A stretch of 64,000 bases of DNA from Sphingomonas corticis (GTDB lineage Bacteria; Pseudomonadota; Alphaproteobacteria; Sphingomonadales; Sphingomonadaceae). Shown here piece after piece: positions 35,878 to 43,822 of this stretch (its first letter is position 1; every line of letters starts with the position of its first letter). The stretch covers positions 17,384 to 81,383 of the forward strand of contig NZ_JAAVJH010000015.1 of assembly GCF_012035195.1 (NCBI RefSeq), read 5' to 3'. The notes beneath the pieces are model-generated. The model saw only the letters and a list, made by a program, of their open reading frames with translations. It was not told where the DNA came from and did no database searches. The position numbers were made by a program, and so were the translations under genes.

Positions 35878-37292
35878 GCCGCCCGATGCGTGGCCGCGCG
35901 GCGCTCGGCGAAGACGAGGCACAGGGCCGCAAGCACCCCGAGCGCCACAAGGGCCGCGTTCGCGAACGTCGCCGTCGCGAACGCCCGGCGGTAGTCGTCG
36001 TGCTGGCCGGCGCCCAGCGTCGCGAAGAACACCCCGCCGACGATGGCGACGCCCGTCGAGGCCCCGACCTGCAGCGAGGACATCACCAACCCGGCGGCCA
36101 GTCCGGCGTGCTCGGGCTCGACGCCCCCGACGACGGTCCCGACGATGGTCGGCATGATGATCCCGAACCCCGCGCCGAGGAGCACGAGGCCGGCGGTCGG
36201 GATGCCGAGGCCGCTTGCCCCGTGACCCATCCCGATCACGATCAGGCCCGCGAACTGCGAGGCCATCCCGAGAAGCGTCACTGCGCTGCCGAGCCGCTTT
36301 GCGAGCGAGGCGGAGGCGAGCGACACCGCGAAGTAGCTCGCCGACATCGGCATGAGCGCCAAGCCCGACTTCGCGGGCGCGACGTGCTCGCCGCTCTGCA
36401 GCAGGATTGCGATGGTCATGAACATCGCCGACGTGGTGTAGAAGGCGGCGGCGATCGCCGCGCCGAAGGCCATCGCCGGACGGCGGAACAGGTCGACGCG
36501 CACGAGCGGGTCGCCGCCGCGCCGGGCGACCGCGACCTCCCACCTGACGAACGCGGCGACGAGGGCCGGCGTCGCCGCTAGCGACGCGAAGCACCACGCG
36601 GGCCATCCCGCCTCCCGTCCGGCGGTCAGTGGGACGACGAGCGACAGCAGTGCGGCGCTGCTGATCGCGACGCCGATGAGGTCGAGGTGCTGCGGGTTCG
36701 GGGAGCGGGTGTCCTCGAGTGCGAGCGTCGCGCCGGCGAGCGCGGCGAGGCCGAGCGGGACGTTGACCAGGAATACCGGTTGCCAGGACAGCCCGAACGG
36801 GCGGGACTCGACGATGAGGCCGCCGACGACCTGGCCGCTCACGAAGGCGAGGCCGAAGGTGGCGCCGTAGAGCGCGAGCGCGAGCCGCAGGCGGTGCCCC
36901 GGGAAGATGTGGCGGATCGAGGAGATGACCTGCGGCGCCATGACCGTCGCCGTCGTGGCCTGGAGCATGCGTCCGCCGATCAGCCACGCCGGCGTCCGCG
37001 CGGTGCCGCACAGCGTCGAGGCGAGCGTGAAGCCGACGAGGCCCAGCATGAACATGCGCCTGCGTCCGTAGCGGTCGCCGAGGCGGCCGCCGGTGATCAG
37101 CAGGACGGCGTAGGTCGACATGTAGACGTTCATGACGAGCTGCAGCTGCGATGGCGACGCGTGGAGGTCGCTGCGGATCGCCGGGATCGCGAGGTTGACG
37201 ACGTTGAAGTCGAGGATCGGCAGGAAAGCCCCGAGCAGGAGAACCGCGAGGGCCGCCCAGTCGCCTCTATCCGAGGCGCCACCGGCGTCCAT
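35874..37292 (-). CDS. MFS exporter, DHA2 (14-helix) family
   Basis: A 472-residue inner-membrane transporter with about 14 hydrophobic segments. It begins AVLLLGAFLPILDFNVVNLA and carries MFS motif A as GGRLGDRYGRRRMFMLG. The DHA2 group (EmrB/QacA-like) uses the proton gradient to expel drugs and other hydrophobic toxins. It starts immediately after the glutathione S-transferase stop and overlaps the acetyltransferase, in an operon that looks devoted to xenobiotic conversion and efflux. Confidence 0.9.
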   Translation of the reverse strand: MDAGGASDRGDWAALAVLLLGAFLPILDFNVVNLAIPAIRSDLHASPSQLQLVMNVYMSTYAVLLITGGRLGDRYGRRRMFMLGLVGFTLASTLCGTARTPAWLIGGRMLQATTATVMAPQVISSIRHIFPGHRLRLALALYGATFGLAFVSGQVVGGLIVESRPFGLSWQPVFLVNVPLGLAALAGATLALEDTRSPNPQHLDLIGVAISSAALLSLVVPLTAGREAGWPAWCFASLAATPALVAAFVRWEVAVARRGGDPLVRVDLFRRPAMAFGAAIAAAFYTTSAMFMTIAILLQSGEHVAPAKSGLALMPMSASYFAVSLASASLAKRLGSAVTLLGMASQFAGLIVIGMGHGASGLGIPTAGLVLLGAGFGIIMPTIVGTVVGGVEPEHAGLAAGLVMSSLQVGASTGVAIVGGVFFATLGAGQHDDYRRAFATATFANAALVALGVLAALCLVFAERRAATHRAA

Positions 37293-37919
37293 TCAGCTCA
37301 ACCCCTGCGTGGCGAGGGCGCGCCTCACGGACGGGCGTTCGCACATCCGCCGGTAGTGGTCGGCGACGTTCGGGAAGGGTGTCGTGTCGAGGCCGATGCG
37401 CGGCAGCCACCGCGTCATCAGGTAGACGTAGAAGTCCGACGTCGAGATCGCGTGGCCGAGCATCCACGGCCCCTGCGCCAGGTCGCGGTCGATGAGGTCG
37501 AAGCATTTTGAGTAGTTGGAGACCGCCTTGGCGGCCATGTCGGCCCTGGCCTGCTCGGTGTCCGCCCACCGGTAGCCGCGCAGTCCGTGCGCGATCGCGA
37601 CATGGACGGTGGAGGAGATCCAGGCGTTCACGGCGTTCATCCGCGCGAGCCCGAACGCGTCGGCGGGCGCGAGCTCCGCCTCCGGATGGGTCGCGGCGAC
37701 GTAGCCGAGGATCGCGGCGACCTCGGTGAGCGGGCCGTGCGCCGTCTCGAGGACGGGGACCCGGCCCTTCGGGTTCAGGGCGAGGAACCCGGGCGTGAAC
37801 TGGTCTCCCGCGGCGAGGTCGAGGCGGACCGCCTCGAAGTCGGCGCCGGCCTCCTCGAGCGCCGCGTGGACCGCGAGCGAGCAGCTCCCGGGTGAGTAGT
37901 GGAGGCGCAGCGCGGTCAC
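37293..37919 (-). CDS. Glutathione S-transferase
   Basis: A 208-residue GST. The N-terminal thioredoxin-like domain reads LRLHYSPGSCSLAVHAALEE, with the SPGSCS loop of beta-class enzymes (catalytic Ser/Cys) and NPKGRVPVLE (cis-Pro). The all-helical C-terminal domain follows. It conjugates glutathione to electrophiles. It starts with GTG in a GTGA overlap with the monooxygenase stop, and MFS follows with no gap. GTG was chosen because of that coupling and the correct family length. Confidence 0.85.
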   Translation of the reverse strand: MTALRLHYSPGSCSLAVHAALEEAGADFEAVRLDLAAGDQFTPGFLALNPKGRVPVLETAHGPLTEVAAILGYVAATHPEAELAPADAFGLARMNAVNAWISSTVHVAIAHGLRGYRWADTEQARADMAAKAVSNYSKCFDLIDRDLAQGPWMLGHAISTSDFYVYLMTRWLPRIGLDTTPFPNVADHYRRMCERPSVRRALATQGLS

Positions 37920-38983
37920 GCGAGGATCTCCTGCGCCTCGGCCCACAGCCGGCGCGTCAGCGTCTTCGCGGACTCCGTGCTGGCGAGCGATCCCGACTGG
38001 CCCGACCACGCCTGCATCCGCTCGGCGTCGCCCGTCCTGCCGGCATCGGCCCGCATCTGCGCGGTCAGGCCGCGCTGCACGGGATAGGGCGCGGGTGGCG
38101 GCGCGTCGTCCGCCGTGGCGGCGCGGACGTATTCCGTCCGCACGCTCCTGCCCGGGCGGCCGCTGAACACGCGGCTGACCGCCGTGTCCTCGGGGGCGGT
38201 GCGGGCGATGGCGTCGGCCCAGGCCGGGTGTATCCGCGCCTCCGGGGTCCGCAGGAAGCCGGTGCCGATCTGGGCGGCGCTCGCGCCCAGCGCGAGCGCG
38301 GCGGCGACGCCGCGGGCGTCGGCGATGCCTCCGGTCGCCACGACGGGCACGGCGACCGCGTCGACCACGGCCGGTATGAGCGACACGAGCCCGACCAGCT
38401 CGCGCTCGGCGGACGCCGGGTCGAAGGCGGCGCGGTGGCCGCCCGCCTCCATGCCCTGCGCGATGATGACGTCCGCGCCGGCCGCTTCGGCGCGGCGGGC
38501 CTCGCGCACGGTGGACACGACGGCGAACCACGGGATCCCGCGGTCCTTCGCGCGGCGCACGACGTCGTCCGGGAAAAGGCCCATGACCGACGAGATCGCA
38601 GCCGGCGCTGCGTCGATGATCGCGTCACATTGCGCCGCGAAGTCGGGGGGCGTCGCGTCCCCGGCGTCCGCGGGGACCTCGGGCCCCCACTTCGCGAGGA
38701 AGTCCCGGACCCGCGCCTCGGACCCGGCGTCGCGCCCGGGCGCTGGGTCGGGAACCCAGAGGTTCAGCTGGAACCGGTTGGACGAGGCGGCGGCCACGGC
38801 CGAGCACCAGTCCAGGATCTCGGCCGGCTGCATCAGGAGGGCGCCCAGCGCCCCCATGCCGCCCGCGCCGATGACCGCCGAGGAGAGCTCTGGCGCGCTC
38901 GCCCCCGCCATCGGCGCCAGCATGATCGGCACGTCGAGCCCGAAGCGTTCGCAGAACGCGGCCACGCGCGCGTTTTTCAACAT
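37916..38983 (-). CDS. Nitronate monooxygenase (2-nitropropane dioxygenase family)
   Basis: A 355-residue FMN enzyme with the TIM-barrel NMO signatures: VPIMLAPMAGASAPELSSAV, the flavin-binding AGADVIIAQGMEAGGHR with the catalytic-type His, VPVVATGGIADARGVAAALA and LGASAAQIGTGFL. It oxidises alkyl nitronates and shields the cell from nitro compounds such as propionate 3-nitronate. It is the first gene of a four-gene coupled operon and diverges from the LysR gene. Its GGAGGTGA ribosome-binding site lies inside operator copy 4. Confidence 0.9.
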   Translation of the reverse strand: MLKNARVAAFCERFGLDVPIMLAPMAGASAPELSSAVIGAGGMGALGALLMQPAEILDWCSAVAAASSNRFQLNLWVPDPAPGRDAGSEARVRDFLAKWGPEVPADAGDATPPDFAAQCDAIIDAAPAAISSVMGLFPDDVVRRAKDRGIPWFAVVSTVREARRAEAAGADVIIAQGMEAGGHRAAFDPASAERELVGLVSLIPAVVDAVAVPVVATGGIADARGVAAALALGASAAQIGTGFLRTPEARIHPAWADAIARTAPEDTAVSRVFSGRPGRSVRTEYVRAATADDAPPPAPYPVQRGLTAQMRADAGRTGDAERMQAWSGQSGSLASTESAKTLTRRLWAEAQEILA

Positions 38984-39003
38984 AGATCACCTCCGTTATC
39001 CTA
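38982..39003. promoter_or_regulatory. Palindromic operator, copy 4 (half-site quality)
   Basis: One arm is an exact GGATAACG, read on the minus strand. The other arm is poorer (GATC) and coincides with the ribosome-binding site of the monooxygenase gene. A repressor here would block both transcription and translation initiation. It is the weakest of the seven copies. Confidence 0.4.
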
Positions 39004-39033
39004 TTGTGCTTTCGGTCCGCAGAGCCCACAAAC

Positions 39034-39056
39034 GATAAGTCGAGAACACGGTTATC
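39034..39056. promoter_or_regulatory. Candidate LysR-type box between divergent monooxygenase and LysR genes
   Basis: GATAA (39034-39038) and TTATC (39052-39056) form an inverted repeat separated by 13 bases, the T-N11-A style of LysR operators. It sits between the divergent genes, where LysR regulators usually autoregulate and activate the neighbour. Confidence 0.4.
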
Positions 39057-39084
39057 TCGTTCGGAGATAGCGGCTGGAGCGGGC

Positions 39085-39975
39085 ATGGAGCTGAGTGATC
39101 TCAGGACCTTCGAGGCGGTGGCGCGGCTGGGCGGGATGAACCGCGCCGCGGCCGAGCTGAACACGGTCCAGTCCAACGTGACCTCGCGGATCCGCGCGCT
39201 CGAGCGGGAGCTCGGGACGGAGCTGTTCCGCCGGCACAGCCGCGGCGTCGAGCTGACGCGCGCCGGCGCGCGGCTCCTGCCCTTCGCGTCGAAGGCGGCA
39301 TGGGTGCTGGCCGAGGCGCGCCGCGCGGTCCTCGACGACGGGTTTCCCTCCGGGCGCCTCGACCTGGGGTCGCTCGAGACCACCGCGGCCTTGCGGCTGT
39401 CTCCCGTCATCGCCGCCTTCACCGCGGCGCATCCCGCCGTCGCCGTCAACCTCCGGGTCGGGTCCAACGAGGTGCTGATCGGCCAGGTGCTCGAGCATTC
39501 CCTCGACGCCGCGTTCGTCTGCGGACCGGTCGACCATCCCGAGCTCGAGGCCGAGGTCGTGTTCGAGGAGGAGCTCGTGCTCGCCCGCTCGGCCTACGCC
39601 GACCTGGACGCACCGGCGCTCGCCGATGGCGCGCGGATCATCGTGAAGTCGCCGGGCTGCGCCTACCGCGACCGCTTCGAGGCGGTGCTCGGTGCGGCGG
39701 GCGTCCGCGAGCATGCGGTGCTGGAGTTCGGGACGCTCGACGCGATCATCGGCTGCGTGAAGGCGGGGCTGGGCGTGACCATGCTCCCACGCAGCGTCCT
39801 CGTAGCGGCTGAGGCGGCCGGCGACGTCGTCCTCGAACCGCTCGGCGGGGAGCTTGCCGCGGTCGAGACGCTGCTAGTCCGCAGGCGCGGGGCGACCGGA
39901 TTCAGCGCCCTGCGCGAGTTCCTGTCATACCTTCGGCCGGTCGCAGATGGCGACGGTTGCGGGATCGCGGCGTGA
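39085..39975 (+). CDS. LysR-family transcriptional regulator
   Basis: A 296-residue regulator. The N-terminal winged helix reads MELSDLRTFEAVARLGGMNR, then AAAELNTVQSNVTSRIRALE, followed by the long linker helix and a periplasmic-binding-type ligand domain (from about residue 90; LGVTMLPRSVL near 230). It diverges from the monooxygenase operon, which is its probable target. An inducer, perhaps a nitro compound or other toxic aromatic, is inferred from that context only. Confidence 0.9.
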   Translation: MELSDLRTFEAVARLGGMNRAAAELNTVQSNVTSRIRALERELGTELFRRHSRGVELTRAGARLLPFASKAAWVLAEARRAVLDDGFPSGRLDLGSLETTAALRLSPVIAAFTAAHPAVAVNLRVGSNEVLIGQVLEHSLDAAFVCGPVDHPELEAEVVFEEELVLARSAYADLDAPALADGARIIVKSPGCAYRDRFEAVLGAAGVREHAVLEFGTLDAIIGCVKAGLGVTMLPRSVLVAAEAAGDVVLEPLGGELAAVETLLVRRRGATGFSALREFLSYLRPVADGDGCGIAA

Positions 39976-39999
39976 GGCGGCGCCATCGACCATCTACCT

Positions 40000-40022
40000 C
40001 CTCGGCCCGCGGCGGGCCGAGG
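40000..40022 (+). terminator. Strong GC hairpin between LysR and TetR genes
   Basis: CCTCGGCCCGC (40000-40010) and GCGGGCCGAGG (40012-40022) are perfect 11-bp complements around one base. In practice the loop takes a few of these. It stands 25 bp after the LysR stop and 18 bp before the TetR start. No U-tract follows, so it may be a Rho-assisted terminator or an attenuating structure in the tetR leader. Confidence 0.45.
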
Positions 40023-40040
40023 CCCACCGGGGACTGATCC

Positions 40041-40682
40041 ATGCGATATTCGGCAGAGCACAAGGCTGCGTCGCGCGACGCGCTCGTCCGGGCGGCGGCC
40101 CGCGTGATCCGCGAGAAGGGCTTCGACGGCGTGGGCGTCGACCAACTGTCGAAGGCCGCGGGCCTGACCTCGGGCAGCTTCTACAAGCACTTCGACACCA
40201 AGGCGCAGGTGCTGCTGGAGGTGGCGAAGGCGGGGATCGACCGTGTGGCGGCGCGCATCCGGCGGCTCCGGTCCTCGCCGACCCTCGACCCCGTCGGGGG
40301 TTGGGTGAACGACTTCGCGTCGCTCCACACCTCGAGCACCCACCTTCAGGAGACCGGCCGGGGCTGCAACCTCCCGGCCCTGACCCCCGAGATCGTCCGG
40401 GCCGACGGGGAGACGAAGGAGGCATACCAGGAGAGCGTGAGGCGGGCGGTCGACGCCATGCTGGAGGAGGCGCCCCTCGAGGGCGAGGCCGACGGACGCG
40501 CGCGCGCCCTCGCGATGCTCGCCCTGCTCGCCGGTGGCGCCAGCATGGCGCGGGCCGTCGCCGATGAGAGGCTGTCCGCGGAGATCGCCGAATCCGTCCG
40601 CAGGGCCTGCGTGACCATCGCCGCCACGCCGCTCTCGGAGACGCCCCGCAGCGGCATCGTCTGGACGCCGTCCGACTTCTAA
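40041..40682 (+). CDS. TetR/AcrR-family transcriptional regulator
   Basis: A 213-residue repressor. The TetR HTH is clear: AARVIREKGFDGVGVDQLSK followed by AAGLTSGSFYKHFDTKAQVL. The ligand domain has the GCNLPALTPEIVRAD segment with a Cys seen in electrophile- or drug-sensing relatives. It lies 17 bp upstream of operator copy 5. It is the only TetR gene in the window and sits centrally among seven similar palindromes, so I propose it as the regulator of that set. No direct evidence of binding. Confidence 0.9.
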   Translation: MRYSAEHKAASRDALVRAAARVIREKGFDGVGVDQLSKAAGLTSGSFYKHFDTKAQVLLEVAKAGIDRVAARIRRLRSSPTLDPVGGWVNDFASLHTSSTHLQETGRGCNLPALTPEIVRADGETKEAYQESVRRAVDAMLEEAPLEGEADGRARALAMLALLAGGASMARAVADERLSAEIAESVRRACVTIAATPLSETPRSGIVWTPSDF

Positions 40683-40699
40683 TCCCGCCCGGCGCGCTT

Positions 40700-40721
40700 T
40701 TGGATAGCAAACGTTATCCAA
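40700..40721. promoter_or_regulatory. Palindromic operator, copy 5
   Basis: TTGGATAGCAA then ACGTTATCCAA: eight of the eleven base pairs of the inverted repeat are matched, including TTGGATA/TATCCAA. It lies between the TetR gene and the dehydrogenase gene, 32 bp before the latter's start. Confidence 0.75.
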
Positions 40722-40753
40722 CGTGCTATTCCGGGGCGCGAAGGGAGATTGGG

Positions 40754-41656
40754 ATGAGGGTCGCGTTCCTCGGCCTCGGTCACATGGGCGAGTCGATGGC
40801 CGCCAACCTTGTGCGGTCGGGCGTGGATGTGCTGGCCTGGAACCGCTCGGAGCCCGCGCTGCGCCGTCTCGCGGCGCTCGGCGCCGCGACGGGCGCTTCG
40901 GCCCGCTCGACGTTGCGCGGCGCCGAGGTCGCGCTCCTTATGCTGGCGGACGAGCGGGCGGTCGACGAGGTCCTCGGTCGTGGCACCGCGGAATTCGCGG
41001 GCAACGTCGCGGGCCGGCTGGTGGTGCACATGGGGACGACGTCGCCCGCCTTCTCCGCCTCGCTGGGGGAGGCGGTCCGCGAGGCCGGCGGCCGATACGT
41101 CGAGGCGCCGGTCTCGGGCTCGCGCGTGCCTGCCGAGCAAGGGATGCTGGTCGGCATGGTCGCCGGCGGGGACGCGGATGTCGCACTCGTCCGTGAGCTC
41201 GTCGCGCCGATGTGCCGCCGGACCTTCGCCTGCGGCGCGGTGCCCGGGGCGCTCACCATGAAGCTCGCGGTCAACCTCTTCCTGATCGCGATGGTGACGG
41301 GTCTGGTCGAGGCATCCCACTTCGCCGCCAACAGCGGCCTCGACCTCGACCTCTTCCGCTCCGTGCTCGACGCCGGTCCGATGGCCAGCGACGTGTCGCG
41401 CGTGAAGCTGGACAAGCTCGTGCGCAGCGACATGTCGCCGCAGGCCGGCTTGTCGGACGTGCTGATGAACTGCGGCCTCGTCGCCGACGCGGCGCGTGCC
41501 GCCGGCATCGCGACGCCGCTGCTCGACCAGTCGCACCAGCTGTATGCCGAGGCCGAGGCCATGGGCTTGGGCGACCTCGACATGATCGGGGTCTCGGGGG
41601 CGATCGAGGAGCTGACGGCAGCGCGCCGGGTCACCCGGATCATGCAGGGACGCTGA
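40754..41656 (+). CDS. NAD(P)-dependent oxidoreductase, 3-hydroxyisobutyrate dehydrogenase family
   Basis: A 300-residue beta-hydroxyacid dehydrogenase. The N-terminal Rossmann motif is MRVAFLGLGHMGESMAANLV (GxGxMG). The substrate loop is VEAPVSGSRVPAEQGMLVGM, and the catalytic Lys is in GALTMKLAVNLFLIAMV. It oxidises or reduces small hydroxyacids or aldehydes. It follows operator copy 5 directly and is separated from the next GST gene by 4 bp, so they form an operon. Confidence 0.9.
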   Translation: MRVAFLGLGHMGESMAANLVRSGVDVLAWNRSEPALRRLAALGAATGASARSTLRGAEVALLMLADERAVDEVLGRGTAEFAGNVAGRLVVHMGTTSPAFSASLGEAVREAGGRYVEAPVSGSRVPAEQGMLVGMVAGGDADVALVRELVAPMCRRTFACGAVPGALTMKLAVNLFLIAMVTGLVEASHFAANSGLDLDLFRSVLDAGPMASDVSRVKLDKLVRSDMSPQAGLSDVLMNCGLVADAARAAGIATPLLDQSHQLYAEAEAMGLGDLDMIGVSGAIEELTAARRVTRIMQGR

Positions 41657-41660
41657 CCGG

Positions 41661-42311
41661 ATGCACCGCCTCTACTACTCGCCGGGCAGCTGCTCGCTCG
41701 CTCCCCACATCGTCCTCGAGGAGATCGGCGAGCCCTACGAGACTGAGCTCGTGGCCGCGACCGACGGCGCGATGACGCGCACCGACCGGTGGCGCGCGAT
41801 CAACCCGAAGGCGCGGGTGCCGGCGCTGAGCGCGGTGCCTGGTTCGATCGGGGGACAGCCATGCCTCCTGACCGAGGTGGCGGCGATCGTCACCTACCTC
41901 GCCGACACGCACCCGGAGGCGGGGCTCCTGCCTGCCGATCCCGCGTGGCGGGCCCGCGCGGCCGAGTGGATGAACTGGCTGTCGGGTGCCGTGCACGCGA
42001 TGGCGTTCGGCCAGATCTGGCGGCCCGAGCGCTTCTCGGACGACGTCTCGGCGCACGGCACCATCAAGGAGAAGGGGCTCTCGTCACTGCGCGACCACGC
42101 CGCCTACATCGACAGTCTTCTCGGCGACGGACGGGGCTGGGCGGTCCCGACGGGCTACTCCGTGGTGGACCCGTATCTCCTCGTGTTCTGGCGTTGGAGC
42201 GGCATCGTCGGCCTGGACACGTCGGGGCTCGTCGCCTGGGCTGAGCATGCGGAACGCGTGAAGGAGCGACCGGCCGTCCGGCGCGTGATGGCGTTCTGCG
42301 GGATCGAGTGA
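41661..42311 (+). CDS. Glutathione S-transferase
   Basis: A 216-residue GST of the beta-like type: MHRLYYSPGSCSLAPHIVLE with the SPGSCS active loop, then EIGEPYETELV, INPKARVPAL with cis-Pro, and CLLTEVAAIVTYLAD. The helical C-terminal domain is complete. It conjugates glutathione to electrophiles. It sits 4 bp after the dehydrogenase gene; its 3' end meets the convergent thioesterase gene after 3 bp. It resembles the GST at 37293 in the N-terminal loop. Confidence 0.85.
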   Translation: MHRLYYSPGSCSLAPHIVLEEIGEPYETELVAATDGAMTRTDRWRAINPKARVPALSAVPGSIGGQPCLLTEVAAIVTYLADTHPEAGLLPADPAWRARAAEWMNWLSGAVHAMAFGQIWRPERFSDDVSAHGTIKEKGLSSLRDHAAYIDSLLGDGRGWAVPTGYSVVDPYLLVFWRWSGIVGLDTSGLVAWAEHAERVKERPAVRRVMAFCGIE

Positions 42312-42314
42312 CCG

Positions 42315-42737
42315 CTAGCCGTCGGCGGTCCGGACGATCTTGAAGATCGCGGAGGCGCTGGCGACCGCCTCGCCGTCAGCCAGGACGTCCGCCTCGGCGT
42401 AGGCGATCGAGCCGCCGACCCGGCGGGGCCGGGCGCGCACCTCGATCCACTGGCCGACCCGTGCGGATCCAAGATAGTCGACCGACAGGTGGGCGGTCAG
42501 CAGCCCCTTCGCGCCGTCCGCCCGGTCGGCGCACGCTATGCCCATCGCGTTGTCGGCGAGCGCCGACAGCACGCCGCCGTGCAGGAGGCCGCGCGCGTTG
42601 CAGTGCGCCTCCCTCACGTGGAGCCCGATCGTGAAACCGTCGTCGCGGCGCGACCAGAGCGGCTCCCACGGATCGGTCGCCGGGCTCTGCCGGAAGTGGC
42701 GTTCGAACCCTGCAGGCACGGTCTCAGACACCCCCAT
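42315..42737 (-). CDS. PaaI-type hotdog thioesterase
   Basis: A 140-residue hotdog-fold thioesterase. The family signature is ARGLLHGGVLSALADNAMGI (HGG-x3-ALAD), followed by LLTAHLSVDYLGSARVGQWI. It hydrolyses acyl- or aryl-CoA thioesters, often phenylacetyl-type. It diverges from the hydroxychromene-carboxylate isomerase gene with operator copy 6 in the gap. Both together suggest aromatic compound handling. Confidence 0.85.
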   Translation of the reverse strand: MGVSETVPAGFERHFRQSPATDPWEPLWSRRDDGFTIGLHVREAHCNARGLLHGGVLSALADNAMGIACADRADGAKGLLTAHLSVDYLGSARVGQWIEVRARPRRVGGSIAYAEADVLADGEAVASASAIFKIVRTADG

Positions 42738-42757
42738 CTCACTCGCTCCTTGCCGCT

Positions 42758-42779
42758 TTGGATAACGGACGTTACCTTA
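42758..42779. promoter_or_regulatory. Palindromic operator, copy 6
   Basis: TTGGATAACGG then ACGTTACCTTA; the left half is an exact consensus and the core TAACG-GA-CGTTA is a perfect palindrome. It lies 20 bp from the thioesterase start and 48 bp from the isomerase start. Confidence 0.75.
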
Positions 42780-42827
42780 CGTGTTCGGGCTGCTGGTGCA
42801 AGCGCCCGGACGCTGGAGGGCAGTCTG

Positions 42828-43457
42828 TTGGGAACCTCGCCGCCGATCGAGTTCTGGTTCGACCTCAGCTCGCCCTACGCTTACTTTGCGGCGCTCAAGA
42901 TCAAAGGGTTGGCGGAGCGCCACGGCCGGAAGGTGCACTGGCGTCCATTCCTGCTGGGCGTCCTGTTCCGCGTGACCGGAAACGCACCGCTCACCGGTCA
43001 GCCGCTCAAGGGCGACTACTGCCGGCGCGACTGGGAGCGGCTGGCCCGCATGGACGGTGTGCCGTTCGTCATGCGGTCCGACTTCCCCGTCGCGACGCAG
43101 GCGCCGGCGCGTATGATCCTCGCGGTGGAGAGGATCGAGGGGCGCGATTTGGCCGCCTGGTTCGCTCGCAGCCTCTTCGAGGCGATGTTCGGCGCCGGCC
43201 TCAGGATCGAGGATGCGGCGGTCGCCGCCGACGTCGGCCGCGGGATCGGCCTCGATGCCGCGATGCTGAGGAAGGCGGCGGAAGACCCGGAGCTGAAGTC
43301 CGCCTTGCGCGACCAGTGCGCCGAGGCCGAACGGCGCGGCATATTCGGCTCCCCTTGGTTCATCGTCGACGGAGAGCCGTTCTGGGGCGCCGACCGCCTG
43401 CCGATGGTCGAGCGGTGGTTGACGCACACTACATCGATCGGCCCTTCCACACCCTGA
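42828..43457 (+). CDS. 2-Hydroxychromene-2-carboxylate isomerase (DsbA-like, kappa GST fold)
   Basis: A 209-residue protein with the DsbA/kappa-GST thioredoxin fold: IEFWFDLSSPYAYFAALKIK with the catalytic-type Ser in SSPY, then WRPFLLGVLFRVTGN, a helical insertion, and RRGIFGSPWFIVDGEPFWGA. These enzymes use glutathione in naphthalene-type ring degradation, but many homologues have other roles. No ATG fits; TTG at 42828 has GGAGGG 8 bases upstream and gives the usual family length. Its stop codon overlaps the next predicted operator. Confidence 0.8.
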   Translation: MGTSPPIEFWFDLSSPYAYFAALKIKGLAERHGRKVHWRPFLLGVLFRVTGNAPLTGQPLKGDYCRRDWERLARMDGVPFVMRSDFPVATQAPARMILAVERIEGRDLAAWFARSLFEAMFGAGLRIEDAAVAADVGRGIGLDAAMLRKAAEDPELKSALRDQCAEAERRGIFGSPWFIVDGEPFWGADRLPMVERWLTHTTSIGPSTP

Positions 43458-43486
43458 CAGCTTCTGTCACCCTCATGCACGATGAT
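43455..43486 (+). promoter_or_regulatory. Predicted DNA-damage operator/promoter, copy 3
   Basis: TGACAGCTTCTGTCA (43455-43469) is a palindrome differing from copy 1 by two compensating bases. It continues as CTGTCACCC, an 8-base spacer and GATGAT (43481-43486). It precedes the small-protein/rmuC operon. Confidence 0.65.
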
Positions 43487-43558
43487 TCACGGTGCGGCCA
43501 TTCTCCGAGCGGCGGTCGATTCGGGGACGGGGCGGCGGCATGGTGATGGAGGATCGAT

Positions 43559-43765
43559 ATGGCGAAGGGTGGTGGCTTCAGGAGCGCGGGCACCGGACGG
43601 TATGTGAGCTCGAGCTACGGGCGTTCGCATCCGCGGACCACTGTTCACGAGGCGGCGGGCAGGAGCGGTAGCTCGGGCGCCCACTACCGCAGCGCGATCA
43701 GCGGACGCTACGTGACCACGAAGCATGGCAAGGCCAGCCCGCACACCACGGTGCGCGAGGACTGA
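43559..43765 (+). CDS. Small repeat protein in front of rmuC
   Basis: A 68-residue basic protein made of two copies of one unit: SAGTGRYVSSSYGRSHPRTT and SAISGRYVTTKHGKASPHTT, each followed by V and an acidic residue. Short proteins with this GRYV...TTV repeat are common in bacteria, but I know of no assigned function. AGGATCGAT precedes the ATG. It is preceded by the predicted damage-responsive operator and followed by a hairpin and rmuC. Confidence 0.75.
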   Translation: MAKGGGFRSAGTGRYVSSSYGRSHPRTTVHEAAGRSGSSGAHYRSAISGRYVTTKHGKASPHTTVRED

Positions 43766-43772
43766 CCGGGGA

Positions 43773-43797
43773 GCGGCCGCCGCCCGTCGGCGGCCGC
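43773..43797 (+). terminator. GC-rich hairpin between the small gene and rmuC
   Basis: GCGGCCGCCG (43773-43782) and CGGCGGCCGC (43788-43797) pair perfectly over 10 bp around CCCGT, starting 8 bases after the stop. Only a short pyrimidine stretch follows. It probably reduces read-through into rmuC rather than ending all transcription. Confidence 0.55.
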
Positions 43798-43822
43798 GCC
43801 TTCTGAGAACAGGGAGTCGGAG

